Shown: positions 1 through 6,097 of the stretch, in pieces | Numbering within the stretch: position 1 is the stretch's first letter | Layout of the letters: each line of letters begins with the position of its first letter | Assembly (NCBI GenBank): GCA_964617145.1 | Contig: CAZTVN010000063.1 | Location: 1 to 6,113, forward strand | Direction of reading: 5' to 3' | DNA length: 6,113 nt | Source: CAZTVN01 sp964617145 | GTDB lineage: Bacteria; Patescibacteriota; Gracilibacteria; UBA1369; JACRIC01 | The notes under the pieces: generated by a model | Seen by the model: the letters and a program-made list of their open reading frames with translations, nothing else | What the model was told of the DNA's origin: nothing | Database searches by the model: none | Made by a program: the position numbers and the translations under genes

Positions 1-148
1 GAGGTTAAAGTCACTTTCATTCTAACTTCCCCCAATGTTTTCTTTAATATAACCTTGATTCCTTGTGAGCAGTTACGATCCAAGTAGTTTTGCTATTTTT
101 ATGTAAATATGATTTCATGTTTTTATTATATGATTTTTATACAATGAC
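1..148. other. Non-coding upstream region of the anchored propeller-like gene
   Basis: No plausible gene is seen on either strand. The last 60 bases before the ATG at 149 are very AT-rich and hold several -10-like hexamers (TATGAT at 108-113, TATTAT at 124-129). None has a good -35 match at 16-18 bases, so no promoter is assigned. There is no Shine-Dalgarno sequence before the ATG. A 13-base word at 63-75 recurs in inverted orientation at 3810-3822 and is listed separately. Confidence 0.6.
63..75 (+). repeat. Left copy of a 13-bp perfect inverted repeat
   Basis: The word TTGTGAGCAGTTA occurs here and, as its exact reverse complement, at 3810-3822. The two face each other like terminal inverted repeats around a 3.76 kb segment holding three intact genes. 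No matching target-site duplication is visible outside the copies. In an AT-rich 6 kb window a 13-base match is not far from chance, so this is recorded as an observation and not as a mobile-element end. Confidence 0.3.
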
Positions 149-1468
149 ATGAAAAAAACTACAAAAATCCTTATTTCTTTGTTTCTCATTTTGCTCGGAG
201 TATTTTTTGTTGTTACGCTTGTATCGACGAATGGAACTACCTCTATTTTGAATTTGTTTAGAAAATTTGATGTTACAGGAAGACGCGTGAAAGTCTATGA
301 TCCTTCCAAGCCCACTACCCCTGAACCTCCTCCGCCGCCTCCTGCTCCTGTCGATATTTCTCTTTCTGAACAGATTCTTCCTGAAGAAATCGTATATTAT
401 ACGAATGAAAATCTTTCACGCCCGGAATTTTGTTTTTCTGGACAGAAAGCTTATCTTGCGATGAGACATAGTGTTCCGATTATCAGCACCAATCCAGATA
501 TCAAAGAAAATGAAATTGTTTTGAAAGTTTTTGATGTCAGCAGTGATGGAAAGTGGAGTGATACGACTTCGGCGATTTTTGGCAAGGATCTTTATGTCCT
601 TTATCCTACTGATGGCCCTGATGGGAGTATGACAGACCATCAGCTTGTGTGCGATGACAAAGGTTTTATTCTTGCTTTTGAAGCTGGTTATAAAAGTGCT
701 GGCCAAGATATGAAACGTACCGTTGTTTATAGCTATGACAGGAATTGGCAGTTTCTTAAGAAAGAATATCTGTTTGATAATTCCCGCAATCTTGTTGATT
801 ATAAGTCGGATGATCCTGGATTGGCTCTTTTGGATGGAACTGTTTTTGTTTGGGTTGTAAAAATTGATCGAGCTCGTCTCTCTAATGGATTTGCTCTTTA
901 TGGTCTTAATCGTGATACTTTGAACTTTGTGGTACAAAAGGCTGATGGCAGTCCATTGATTCTTGATAATCCTAAAAATGCTCCTTTTGCTGGTGTTATG
1001 GATCGTTATAATGATGAATATCGCATTATGACTTCGCCATTCGATGAGAATGGTAATACGAATTTTGATCAAAATGGCCTTTTAGAATACCGGTATAATT
1101 CAGATTGGCAATATTTGGGTGAGCGAGAAATTGCCCATTCTTTTGGAGATCTTGCACCGGTCTATGTCACAGGATTTGTTCGTTATAACGATATCGCTAT
1201 TTGGGGCTTTACTCTTGATGATCCGGCCACTCGTGTTTCAGGTCAAGAGGCAGCTTTTCAAAATAATGTCGGTGAAGCATGGCTTTATATTGAAGATGGT
1301 TTGGCTGAACAGACTTTCATCAAGGTTTCTGATAATGACAATACTCCTGAGAGCGATGATACCAAGCATACGGTTATGGCTGTGACCGATGGGAAACTTT
1401 ATATAGGTTACAAGCATGTTGTCGATCCTCTTGCGACAACCATCCGTCGTTATTCTTTGCCTGATTAG
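149..1468 (+). CDS. Membrane-anchored extracytoplasmic protein, probable beta-propeller-like domain
   Basis: This is a 439-residue protein of no family I can name. Residues 2-6 are basic (KKTTK) and residues 7-25 form a hydrophobic helix, giving an uncleaved signal anchor or signal peptide. No lipobox cysteine follows. Residues 52-67 are a proline-rich linker ending in six consecutive prolines, typical of a spacer through the cell envelope. The rest is soluble, rich in Asp, Tyr and Trp, and nearly free of cysteine. Repeated strand-like units built on an aromatic-Asp/Ser-x-W-Q-[FY]-L pattern (YSYDRNWQFLKKEYLF near 194-209, YRYNSDWQYLGEREI near 315-330) suggest propeller blades. A surface-exposed binding role is inferred; no catalytic motif is seen. 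The ATG at 149 is the only start giving the basic-hydrophobic N-terminus. No Shine-Dalgarno is present and the stop is TAG. The gene stands alone on the plus strand and converges on the Cys-rich gene. Confidence 0.85.
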   Translation: MKKTTKILISLFLILLGVFFVVTLVSTNGTTSILNLFRKFDVTGRRVKVYDPSKPTTPEPPPPPPAPVDISLSEQILPEEIVYYTNENLSRPEFCFSGQKAYLAMRHSVPIISTNPDIKENEIVLKVFDVSSDGKWSDTTSAIFGKDLYVLYPTDGPDGSMTDHQLVCDDKGFILAFEAGYKSAGQDMKRTVVYSYDRNWQFLKKEYLFDNSRNLVDYKSDDPGLALLDGTVFVWVVKIDRARLSNGFALYGLNRDTLNFVVQKADGSPLILDNPKNAPFAGVMDRYNDEYRIMTSPFDENGNTNFDQNGLLEYRYNSDWQYLGEREIAHSFGDLAPVYVTGFVRYNDIAIWGFTLDDPATRVSGQEAAFQNNVGEAWLYIEDGLAEQTFIKVSDNDNTPESDDTKHTVMAVTDGKLYIGYKHVVDPLATTIRRYSLPD

Positions 1469-1597
1469 GACAGGAATGTCTGAAAAATTATCTTCTAACT
1501 CCATTTGGTGGCTTAAAGTTTTTTCAAAGCGCTCCTCGCGCCGCGAATCCGACCACGTTCCTGTTCAACCATCGTAAAAACTTTATGTGCACAGGCC
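1469..1597. other. Convergent intergenic region with a GC-rich patch
   Basis: This 129-bp gap separates two converging genes. Most is AT-rich, but 1529-1560 is strikingly GC-rich. That patch shares the 9-mer CTCGCGCCG (1535-1543), preceded by a GCGCT, with the GC-rich insertion inside the neighbouring Cys-rich gene (2159-2167). A 19-codon minus-strand reading frame (1514-1573) covers the patch but has no sign of being a gene. No strong terminator follows the plus-strand gene, only a T-run near 1519-1524 without a good stem. Confidence 0.5.
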
Positions 1598-1606
1598 TTA
1601 GTACAC
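1575..1606 (-). terminator. Possible weak terminator of the Cys-rich gene
   Basis: On the minus strand the last codons and stop of the Cys-rich gene form GTGTAC-N8-GTGCAC, a 6-bp stem with one G-U pair whose loop contains the TAA stop. A run of five T (1575-1579) follows after about 7 bases. The stem is short, overlaps coding sequence, and is not directly followed by the T-run, so this is a weak candidate only. Confidence 0.25.
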
Positions 1607-3367
1607 TTTTTGTAAATAGCATTTTTCGCAACAGATGGTGTCGAGAGTTCCTTCGGGATAGCTTGTGGTAATTTTTATTCCGCAATAGCTGCATTTGCTT
1701 TCCCAAAGTGCGCGTGGAGTTTTTAACGAGACTCTTTCTTGATGTCTACAATCAGGACATTTTCTGGGGATTGCTATCTTCATTTTTTTATAAAAATTTA
1801 ATTCCATCGGTACGATTTTGTAGTTTTTGCCGCATAACTCTTGACTGCCATTCATGGTCTTGTTTCCAGTGTTCGCGTTGCATGCCAATATTTCGTTAGT
1901 GATCGAATCCGATATGTCTTGAATAGAATCAGGAACAATATATTTTTGTTTTTGATATTCTTTCGATGTTTTTTGTTTCCATTTATATCCTTTTTCCAGA
2001 GCTTCTTTTTCTTTTAGTGGAGCATAAATTTGTGCTATGGTTTCGTTGTAACAAAAAACACTCATTGATGGCGGGAAAAATTCGCCCCATTCATTATTTT
2101 TAAGCTCGCTTCGCTCAGTCGATCGGCCCGCAATGTCCTCTCCCTGCTCGGTTTCGCGCTCGCGCCGTGCGCTCACAGTCTCTCTTCCCATGTGTTTAAT
2201 AATTTTTGTTACAAGATTTTCATATTCTTCTTTTGAATATTGTTTATTTAAAACCCAATATTGCTTGTGTTTTAGACCTATGCATCCAAAAAGATTTTTG
2301 CTGTCGAAACACTGTTCGCAATAAGAGATTTCGCTACTGTGCCAACATGAGTTGCAGCACATCGCACGAACATTTCCTGCATTGCCAATGCATTCGTACA
2401 GCAGTTCCGATTGGTCATAGCCCACGCAGGTCAGATCCATTGAATCGGTAACGTGTGTCGCGGATGTGTCGATGTAGTTGCAATCCTGCGCATATTTTGC
2501 ATTGAACCCCATATAGACATTTTTTGAATTTTGTAAATCTTGACCAAAACAGTTTTCGCAGTTTTTCTGAAACATATCGCGTTTTATGGCTTTTGCCCGG
2601 ATTTGCTGATAGTCCGTGTAGAGTTTTTGTAAGGACGAATATGTTGCTAGATCCATTTTTTTTACCAGTTTTTCATATTCTTCTTTGGAATAAGGCTGGT
2701 TGAAACAGTAATATTCTTTGTTTCGAAGATTGCTTGAAAACATGCAGTTTTTGCAGCCGATCATATCATAACAAAAATAGCAATCGCTACAGTTAAAACA
2801 ATATTCTATATAAGCGCATTGATAGCAATGGTCCGAACAAATGCCTTCATATACGAGCTCACTTTGTATCACTTCTAGGCAATCTATGCAGTTAGTATCT
2901 TTCCAGATGTAATTGGCATACAAACAATCTTCATTGTAATGACTTCCGAAAATCAAATAGCAGTTTTTATTTCTGTAGGCGTAATTGGTGTAATCGCTAT
3001 TTTCGCTCGCCTGGTTCATAAAGTTGATGCGCGGGACTTGATCGTACAATTCTTTGAATTGTTCAAAAAATGGTTTTTCAAAATTAAAATCTTTGCCGTA
3101 CGATGTTGCATCCCAATTGTCGCCGTGCCAAATTTTGTGATCATAAACAGGAAATGGCACGTTATCGGAATAAACGGAAACGATTTTTGTTCCTGTTAGG
3201 CTACATGTACGGGTGTAAAGATTTCTTTCATTACGAAAAATTTGTCTTCTTTGTCGTCTGCATATAGGGCAAAAACTTGGATAAGGAACATGTATTTTAT
3301 TGTAAAATTTTTGATCTTTTTCAAAAACTTCGAATGTTTTGTCGCAATTTTTACAGGTTTTTTTCAT
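1598..3367 (-). CDS. Large cysteine-rich zinc-ribbon-like protein of a CPR-type family, function unknown
   Basis: This 589-residue protein has about 40 cysteines, many as CxxC or CxxxC. Residues 5-8 and 33-36 are two CxxC pairs (CKNC, CPIC) that would form a zinc ribbon. They are followed by an aromatic-rich segment with W-x-x-D-x-W-D and YGKDFNFEKPFFEQF. The middle (about 130-215) is dense in Cys/Tyr pairs. A unit ending in QPYSKEEYEKLV (to about 235) is repeated about 151 residues later (KQYSKEEYENLV, to about 386). NEWGEFFPP (from 425) is a family hallmark. The C-terminus repeats the N-terminal ribbon (FYKKMKIAIPRKCPDCR, then CSYC and CCEKCY) and ends in CYLQKVY. I recognise this architecture from Patescibacteria hypothetical proteins; CaiB/BaiF labels sometimes attached to them have no support here. 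Metal binding is inferred. The ATG at 3367 is chosen over an in-frame TTG at 3379 because it starts directly at the KKTCKNC ribbon. The gene begins 15 bases after the stop of the DUF3147-like gene, so the two are probably co-transcribed. A GC-rich insertion of about 31 residues lies at 394-424. The stop is TAA. Confidence 0.85.
   Translation of the reverse strand: MKKTCKNCDKTFEVFEKDQKFYNKIHVPYPSFCPICRRQRRQIFRNERNLYTRTCSLTGTKIVSVYSDNVPFPVYDHKIWHGDNWDATSYGKDFNFEKPFFEQFKELYDQVPRINFMNQASENSDYTNYAYRNKNCYLIFGSHYNEDCLYANYIWKDTNCIDCLEVIQSELVYEGICSDHCYQCAYIEYCFNCSDCYFCYDMIGCKNCMFSSNLRNKEYYCFNQPYSKEEYEKLVKKMDLATYSSLQKLYTDYQQIRAKAIKRDMFQKNCENCFGQDLQNSKNVYMGFNAKYAQDCNYIDTSATHVTDSMDLTCVGYDQSELLYECIGNAGNVRAMCCNSCWHSSEISYCEQCFDSKNLFGCIGLKHKQYWVLNKQYSKEEYENLVTKIIKHMGRETVSARRERETEQGEDIAGRSTERSELKNNEWGEFFPPSMSVFCYNETIAQIYAPLKEKEALEKGYKWKQKTSKEYQKQKYIVPDSIQDISDSITNEILACNANTGNKTMNGSQELCGKNYKIVPMELNFYKKMKIAIPRKCPDCRHQERVSLKTPRALWESKCSYCGIKITTSYPEGTLDTICCEKCYLQKVY
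2096..2188 (-). repeat. GC-rich in-frame insertion inside the Cys-rich gene
   Basis: Bases 2101-2190 are about 63% G+C (57 of 90 by hand count) within an otherwise AT-rich gene. They encode residues 394-424, an Arg/Glu/Ser/Thr-rich stretch with no cysteine (for example SARRERETEQGEDIAGRSTE). It separates the KHM that ends one repeat unit from the family motif NEWGEFF, which I expect only a few residues apart. The DNA contains GCGC-type short inverted words and GAGCGAAGCGAGC, resembling the dispersed GC-rich elements of many bacterial genomes. Reading frame is kept on both sides. Origin as an inserted element is inferred. Confidence 0.5.
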
Positions 3368-3382
3368 AATTTGATTCAAGCC

Positions 3383-3718
3383 TTATAATTTTTGTAAGAG
3401 AATTCCGTAAATGCTATAAGCAATGAACATAATTATCGCAGATATAAACATGGCGATGCTAAATTTTAAGCCGTTTTTTAATAAAATCGGCAGAACTATG
3501 AAAAAAATTAATGATGGCAATACAGCCCAAAATATGTCAGATGAGAGATCTATAATCTTTTGAGTATTTTTTGTGTCAATATACAGCCAGATCATTGCTA
3601 AAATTGAAGTCAGTGGAAGGGATGCCAGTATTGCTGCAACGGGCGAGAATTTTTTCGCTATTTCGGCTACACCGACAATGACGAGCGCTGTGATAATGGT
3701 TTTAACAAGAAATTGCAT
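3383..3718 (-). CDS. Small four-helix membrane protein, DUF3147-like
   Basis: This 111-residue integral membrane protein has four predicted hydrophobic segments at about residues 3-21, 25-47, 62-80 and 86-108. The conserved-looking stretch GVAEIAKKFSPVAAILASLP, with SPVAA and a proline between helices 1 and 2, and the IWLYIDT end of helix 2 match the DUF3147 family, whose function is not known. The length is normal for that family and the protein looks complete. It starts at the ATG at 3718 and ends in TAA. No clear Shine-Dalgarno is present; the bases before the ATG read CCACCT. It lies 15 bases upstream of the Cys-rich gene on the same strand and probably leads a two-gene operon. Family assignment is from motif recognition; a role in transport or envelope physiology cannot be claimed. 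Confidence 0.75.
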   Translation of the reverse strand: MQFLVKTIITALVIVGVAEIAKKFSPVAAILASLPLTSILAMIWLYIDTKNTQKIIDLSSDIFWAVLPSLIFFIVLPILLKNGLKFSIAMFISAIIMFIAYSIYGILLQKL

Positions 3719-3876
3719 AGGTGGGTCATTTATATGTCCGCTAAAAATATCGGTTTTATTTTCAAGTAACCAGAATGTATGTCATGGACACTTATGTCTT
3801 TAATTTCAATAACTGCTCACAATGATAAAAAGTGGGCGGGGCGTTTCCCTATTGTATTTTAATCTAAAAAATAATT
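3719..3876. other. Intergenic region upstream of the DUF3147-like/Cys-rich pair
   Basis: This 158-bp non-coding stretch should hold the promoter of the minus-strand pair and the 3' end of the csaA-like transcript. Near 3782-3798 the minus strand carries overlapping short inverted words (GACA-N4-TGTC-CAT-GACA), which could be an operator but are too short to assert. A G-rich run (3832-3842) with TTTCCC beyond gives only a 3-bp stem, so no terminator is called. No promoter with two good boxes was found. Confidence 0.4.
3810..3822 (-). repeat. Right copy of a 13-bp perfect inverted repeat
   Basis: This is the exact reverse complement of the word at 63-75. A looser relative, GAACAGTTATT, is at 4866-4876, upstream of the hydrolase. 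Flanking bases differ at each copy and no target duplication is evident. Confidence 0.3.
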
Positions 3877-4198
3877 TTAATAAAGGCGTCCACCAAGTGG
3901 GACATTTGTTTCGGGAATTATCAAAACACACTCATGTTTTTCATCAGGCACGCCCAAAGTTAAAACTTCCGAAACTGTTGGCCCGATTTGTCGTGGCGGA
4001 AAATTTACCACACATAAAACTTGTTTGCCTATCAAATCGTCGATCTTGTAATTTAGCGCAAGATTTTTTAATGCCGATTTCTTCACCAAGATCAATTTTT
4101 AGCTTATATGAAGGTTTTTTTGCTTCTAGGAAATTTTCTGCCTCGATAATTTTCCCGACAGGGATGTCTAGTTTTTGAAAATCTTCATACCTTGTCAT
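3877..4198 (-). pseudogene. csaA: CsaA-like tRNA-binding-domain protein, broken by a frameshift
   Basis: CsaA proteins are small (about 110 residue) dimeric proteins with an EMAP-II/Arc1p-type OB fold that binds tRNA, described in Bacillus as export-related chaperones. Here the N-terminal half reads from the ATG at 4198 (YEDFQKLDIPVGKIIEAE, then KPSYKLKIDLGEEIGIKKS) and stops matching the family after KKSCA near 4065. The rest matches perfectly in another frame: NYKIDDLIGKQV, then VVNFPPRQIGPTVSEVLTLG, PDEKHE, and a TAA stop at 3877. Compared with family members, the four residues equivalent to QITK between KKSxA and the NY pair are missing. With one base left over, this fits a deletion of about 11 bases. 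The upstream in-frame ATG at 4264 adds residues unlike the family, so 4198 is preferred. A second-half product from the ATG at 4095 would lack half of the fold. A sequencing or assembly error remains possible. The hydrolase gene lies 85 bases upstream on the same strand. Confidence 0.85.
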
Positions 4199-4283
4199 AT
4201 TAAGTTTTGTTATGTGGCGAGCCTTCAAGACGAATGATGGAGTGATAGTGATACCCGTCAGCATGACGACGTAGGGTGGCCGT

Positions 4284-4844
4284 TTATAAAATTGGTTTCA
4301 ATTTTTCAAACAGTAAATCAAATTTTGTGTAACCTGCTCTTGCATTGAAATGTCCAGCTTTCGGTACAAAATTTAGTGACTCATTCAAATTTTTTGCAAG
4401 CTGTTCACCATTTTTAAGAGAAACATAAGGATCATCATCAGATTGGAATACAAAAAAATGTTGAGCTTTCTTTAATATAGATTTCCAATCAAAGGAAAAA
4501 CCACTAAACTTATTATCTCTATCGTAATTTAAGATAGGACGAACTCCAATAGGTGTCGCTATAAAAATAGCTGCTTTAACTGGTTGTTGCAATTTTTCCA
4601 ATACCCGGAGAGTAAAAATTCCACCTAGACTATGACCAATAAAAATAGTGTTTTTGTTAATGTGTTGTTCGTAATTCTTGAGAATATCAAACCACTCAGC
4701 TATTTTTGTTGGCATATTTGATGGTGCGGAAAAATGCGGTACATATACCTTATAATCTTTTTTCTCCAATTTTTGTTTTAACCAAGGAAACCAATTTTCT
4801 TCTGGATAACCTTCAGTTCCATGAAAGATGAAAACATTTTTCAT
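4284..4844 (-). CDS. RBBP9/YdeN-type alpha/beta serine hydrolase
   Basis: This 186-residue cytosolic protein is complete and of normal length for the RBBP9/YdeN family. The first strand is followed by the oxyanion-type motif HGTEGYPEENWFPW (8-21), characteristic of this family. The nucleophile elbow is GHSLGG with Ser72. The acid is most likely Asp138 in SDDDPYV, and the catalytic His is His165 in AGHFN. The triad is thus intact and an esterase-like activity is expected. The natural substrate of bacterial members is not established. The ATG at 4844 gives the standard MKNVFIFHGT start. No Shine-Dalgarno is seen and the stop is TAA. It lies between hicB-like (34 bases upstream) and the broken csaA-like gene, all on the minus strand, so joint transcription is possible. 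Confidence 0.9.
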   Translation of the reverse strand: MKNVFIFHGTEGYPEENWFPWLKQKLEKKDYKVYVPHFSAPSNMPTKIAEWFDILKNYEQHINKNTIFIGHSLGGIFTLRVLEKLQQPVKAAIFIATPIGVRPILNYDRDNKFSGFSFDWKSILKKAQHFFVFQSDDDPYVSLKNGEQLAKNLNESLNFVPKAGHFNARAGYTKFDLLFEKLKPIL

Positions 4845-4858
4845 ATGGAGCCAAGCGT

Positions 4859-4880
4859 AATGAATGAACAGTTATTCATT
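4859..4880 (-). repeat. AT-rich inverted repeat at the end of the hicB-like gene
   Basis: AATGAAT (4859-4865) and ATTCATT (4874-4880) form a 7-bp stem with an 8-base loop, overlapping the TAA stop of the hicB-like gene. The minus strand has no T-run after it, so it is not a standard terminator. It could be an RNA-processing or protein-binding site, or chance in AT-rich DNA. Confidence 0.3.
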
Positions 4881-5103
4881 ATTTTGTCATTTTTTTATTT
4901 AATTCGACAACTGTAATTACAGCCTTCATTGATTGATTTTCTATTTCATCTTCAATATAAAGCAATGCTGCATCTTTAAGATTTTTCAGAGCTTGTTCCT
5001 TCGTTGATCCAAAAGTGTGGCAGCCATGCAATTGTGGGCAATATGCATGCCATTTTTCCCCATCTTTTTCTAATTTAAATGTAATAACCATAGTTTTATT
5101 CAT
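4879..5103 (-). CDS. HicB-like antitoxin-fold protein without a HicA partner
   Basis: This 74-residue protein has the HicB-like partial RNase H fold: a first strand TFKLEKDGEKWHAYCPQLHGC (about 8-28), then TFGSTKEQALKNLKDAALLYIED (30-52), the usual strand-strand-helix pattern with CPQLHGCHTFGSTKEQA matching the family core. In complete systems HicB neutralises the HicA mRNA-interferase toxin and often carries a C-terminal DNA-binding domain. This one ends after the core domain with no such domain. No HicA is present on either side: the transposase remnant ends 5 bases upstream and the hydrolase starts 34 bases downstream. It starts at the ATG at 5103 (a second ATG lies 4 codons later) without a Shine-Dalgarno, and ends in TAA. 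It may be an orphan antitoxin or a stand-alone HicB-like protein. Confidence 0.8.
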   Translation of the reverse strand: MNKTMVITFKLEKDGEKWHAYCPQLHGCHTFGSTKEQALKNLKDAALLYIEDEIENQSMKAVITVVELNKKMTK

Positions 5104-5108
5104 TTTAC

Positions 5109-6097
5109 TTAAATATACACTTTTTTAAAATTTTTGTTTTGTTGCAGAGTTCCAGTTACCTTTTTGTTTTCGAGTAGACGGTTTGCTAAAAGCATGAGAT
5201 AGCAACTTGCGATTTTTTGCGCAGGACTCATTTTGTGCATCTTGTAGCCGGAATGAGGACGTTGATAATTGTACCAATTAAGCCACAAACTGTATTTGTA
5301 ATTCAAAGTTTCGAAATCATCCGTAAAAATGCATGATCTGAAAAAAAATAATTTTTTCATTGTTCCCTGATATCTTTCCACTTTCCCGTTTTGAGTGGCT
5401 TCATAAGGGTCATTTTCAATAACTTCCAGACCGAGTATGTTTTCACAATATTCTCGAAATTTTTTGCCGTAGCGATTATCAACCCTCACTTTCAATATTG
5501 GAAAAGGTGCTTTTTCAACAACTCTTGTGATGAAATCGATGCACTGTCAGCATCTTCATGCTAATAATACCCGCCAAAGCCATAACGACTGCAATCATCC
5601 ACAGCATCAAAAGAAATCAAATTTCGTGCCCTTCCGTAAGGATAGCAACCATCCATTTGCACTTCCATTCCCGGCTCATCCAAAGCGTACAGTTTGGGTT
5701 CCGGTTTCCACTGCTTGTATTCACTCGTATATCGAATTTTGTTCCGTTTGAGTATGCGCCAAACAGTAGTGGGATGAAGATAAATGCGCTCTTTTTCCAG
5801 TTCTTGAGCCAAAGTCTCCGGACCAATCTCAGGATGCTTCAATCCGATTGTGGTTACCTTTTCCTCAATCTCTTCTGCAGTTTTGTTCCAGGCGTGTCCT
5901 TTTCTCGGTCACGGCTTTTTCCCTTCTAAAACTACTTTCCCATGTTGCAGATATTTCCTTTTTAAACGACTGAAAGATTTCGGGTGCATACCTAAAATCT
6001 CCGCTCCCTGCTTCCATTTCATTTTCTTTTCCAAGCACTGATTGATTGTTTTTTCTCTCATCTCAATTAAATAGTGACGGGTTAATCCTCCTGCCAT
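5109..6097 (-). pseudogene. Decayed IS481-like transposase (DDE integrase core)
   Basis: Joined across its lesions this gives about 328 residues, close to the usual IS481-type length. The order is an N-terminal helix-turn-helix (KQGAEILGMHPKSFSRLKRKY), a KKP-x-P-R-K-G linker, a second HTH (GPETLAQELEKE then HPTTVWRILKRN) and an integrase core. First catalytic Asp is in VQMDGCYP, second in VRVDNRYGKKF, Glu in NGKVERYQG; YNYQRPHSGYK and MSPAQK close the domain. There are three lesions: an in-frame TGA at 5909-5911 where a Gly would fit, an in-frame TAG at 5561-5563 after GFGGYY, and a one-base loss near 5538-5545. After that the frame resumes as DFITRVVEKAPFPILKVRVDN. Because stops and a frameshift coexist, it is inactive unless the read is faulty. 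The start may be the ATG at 6097 or at 6061; the frame stays open to the window edge. No terminal inverted repeat can be paired inside the window. The end abuts the hicB-like gene. Confidence 0.88.

Noticed and set aside
416..1072. 218-residue minus-strand reading frame opposite the propeller-like gene
   Set aside because: Its composition (Ile/Lys/Ser-rich, no motif) is that of an antisense shadow, and the plus-strand frame has a signal anchor, linker and repeats.
1529..1560. Fragment of a tRNA because of the CGAATCC word
   Set aside because: No acceptor stem, anticodon arm or correct T-arm can be folded around it.
1524..1706. 60-residue minus-strand frame over the 3' end of the Cys-rich gene
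   Set aside because: It overlaps the conserved C-terminal ribbon in a different frame and has no recognisable features.
2200..2715. DNA direct repeats around 2219-2270 and 2670-2715 as a CRISPR or mobile repeat
   Set aside because: They are the diverged coding DNA of the repeated YSKEEYE protein unit, with only two copies and no spacer structure.
3832..3860. G-rich run with TTTCCC as a rho-independent terminator
   Set aside because: Only a 3-bp stem can be formed and no suitable T-run follows it on either strand.
5558..5929. 123-residue plus-strand frame opposite the transposase
   Set aside because: It lies antisense to recognisable HTH and integrase motifs and has no motif of its own.
5109..6097. 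Programmed frameshifting to make the transposase, as in IS3-type orfAB
   Set aside because: No A-rich slippery sequence is evident at the frame change near 5540, which is inside the catalytic core, and two in-frame stops are also present.
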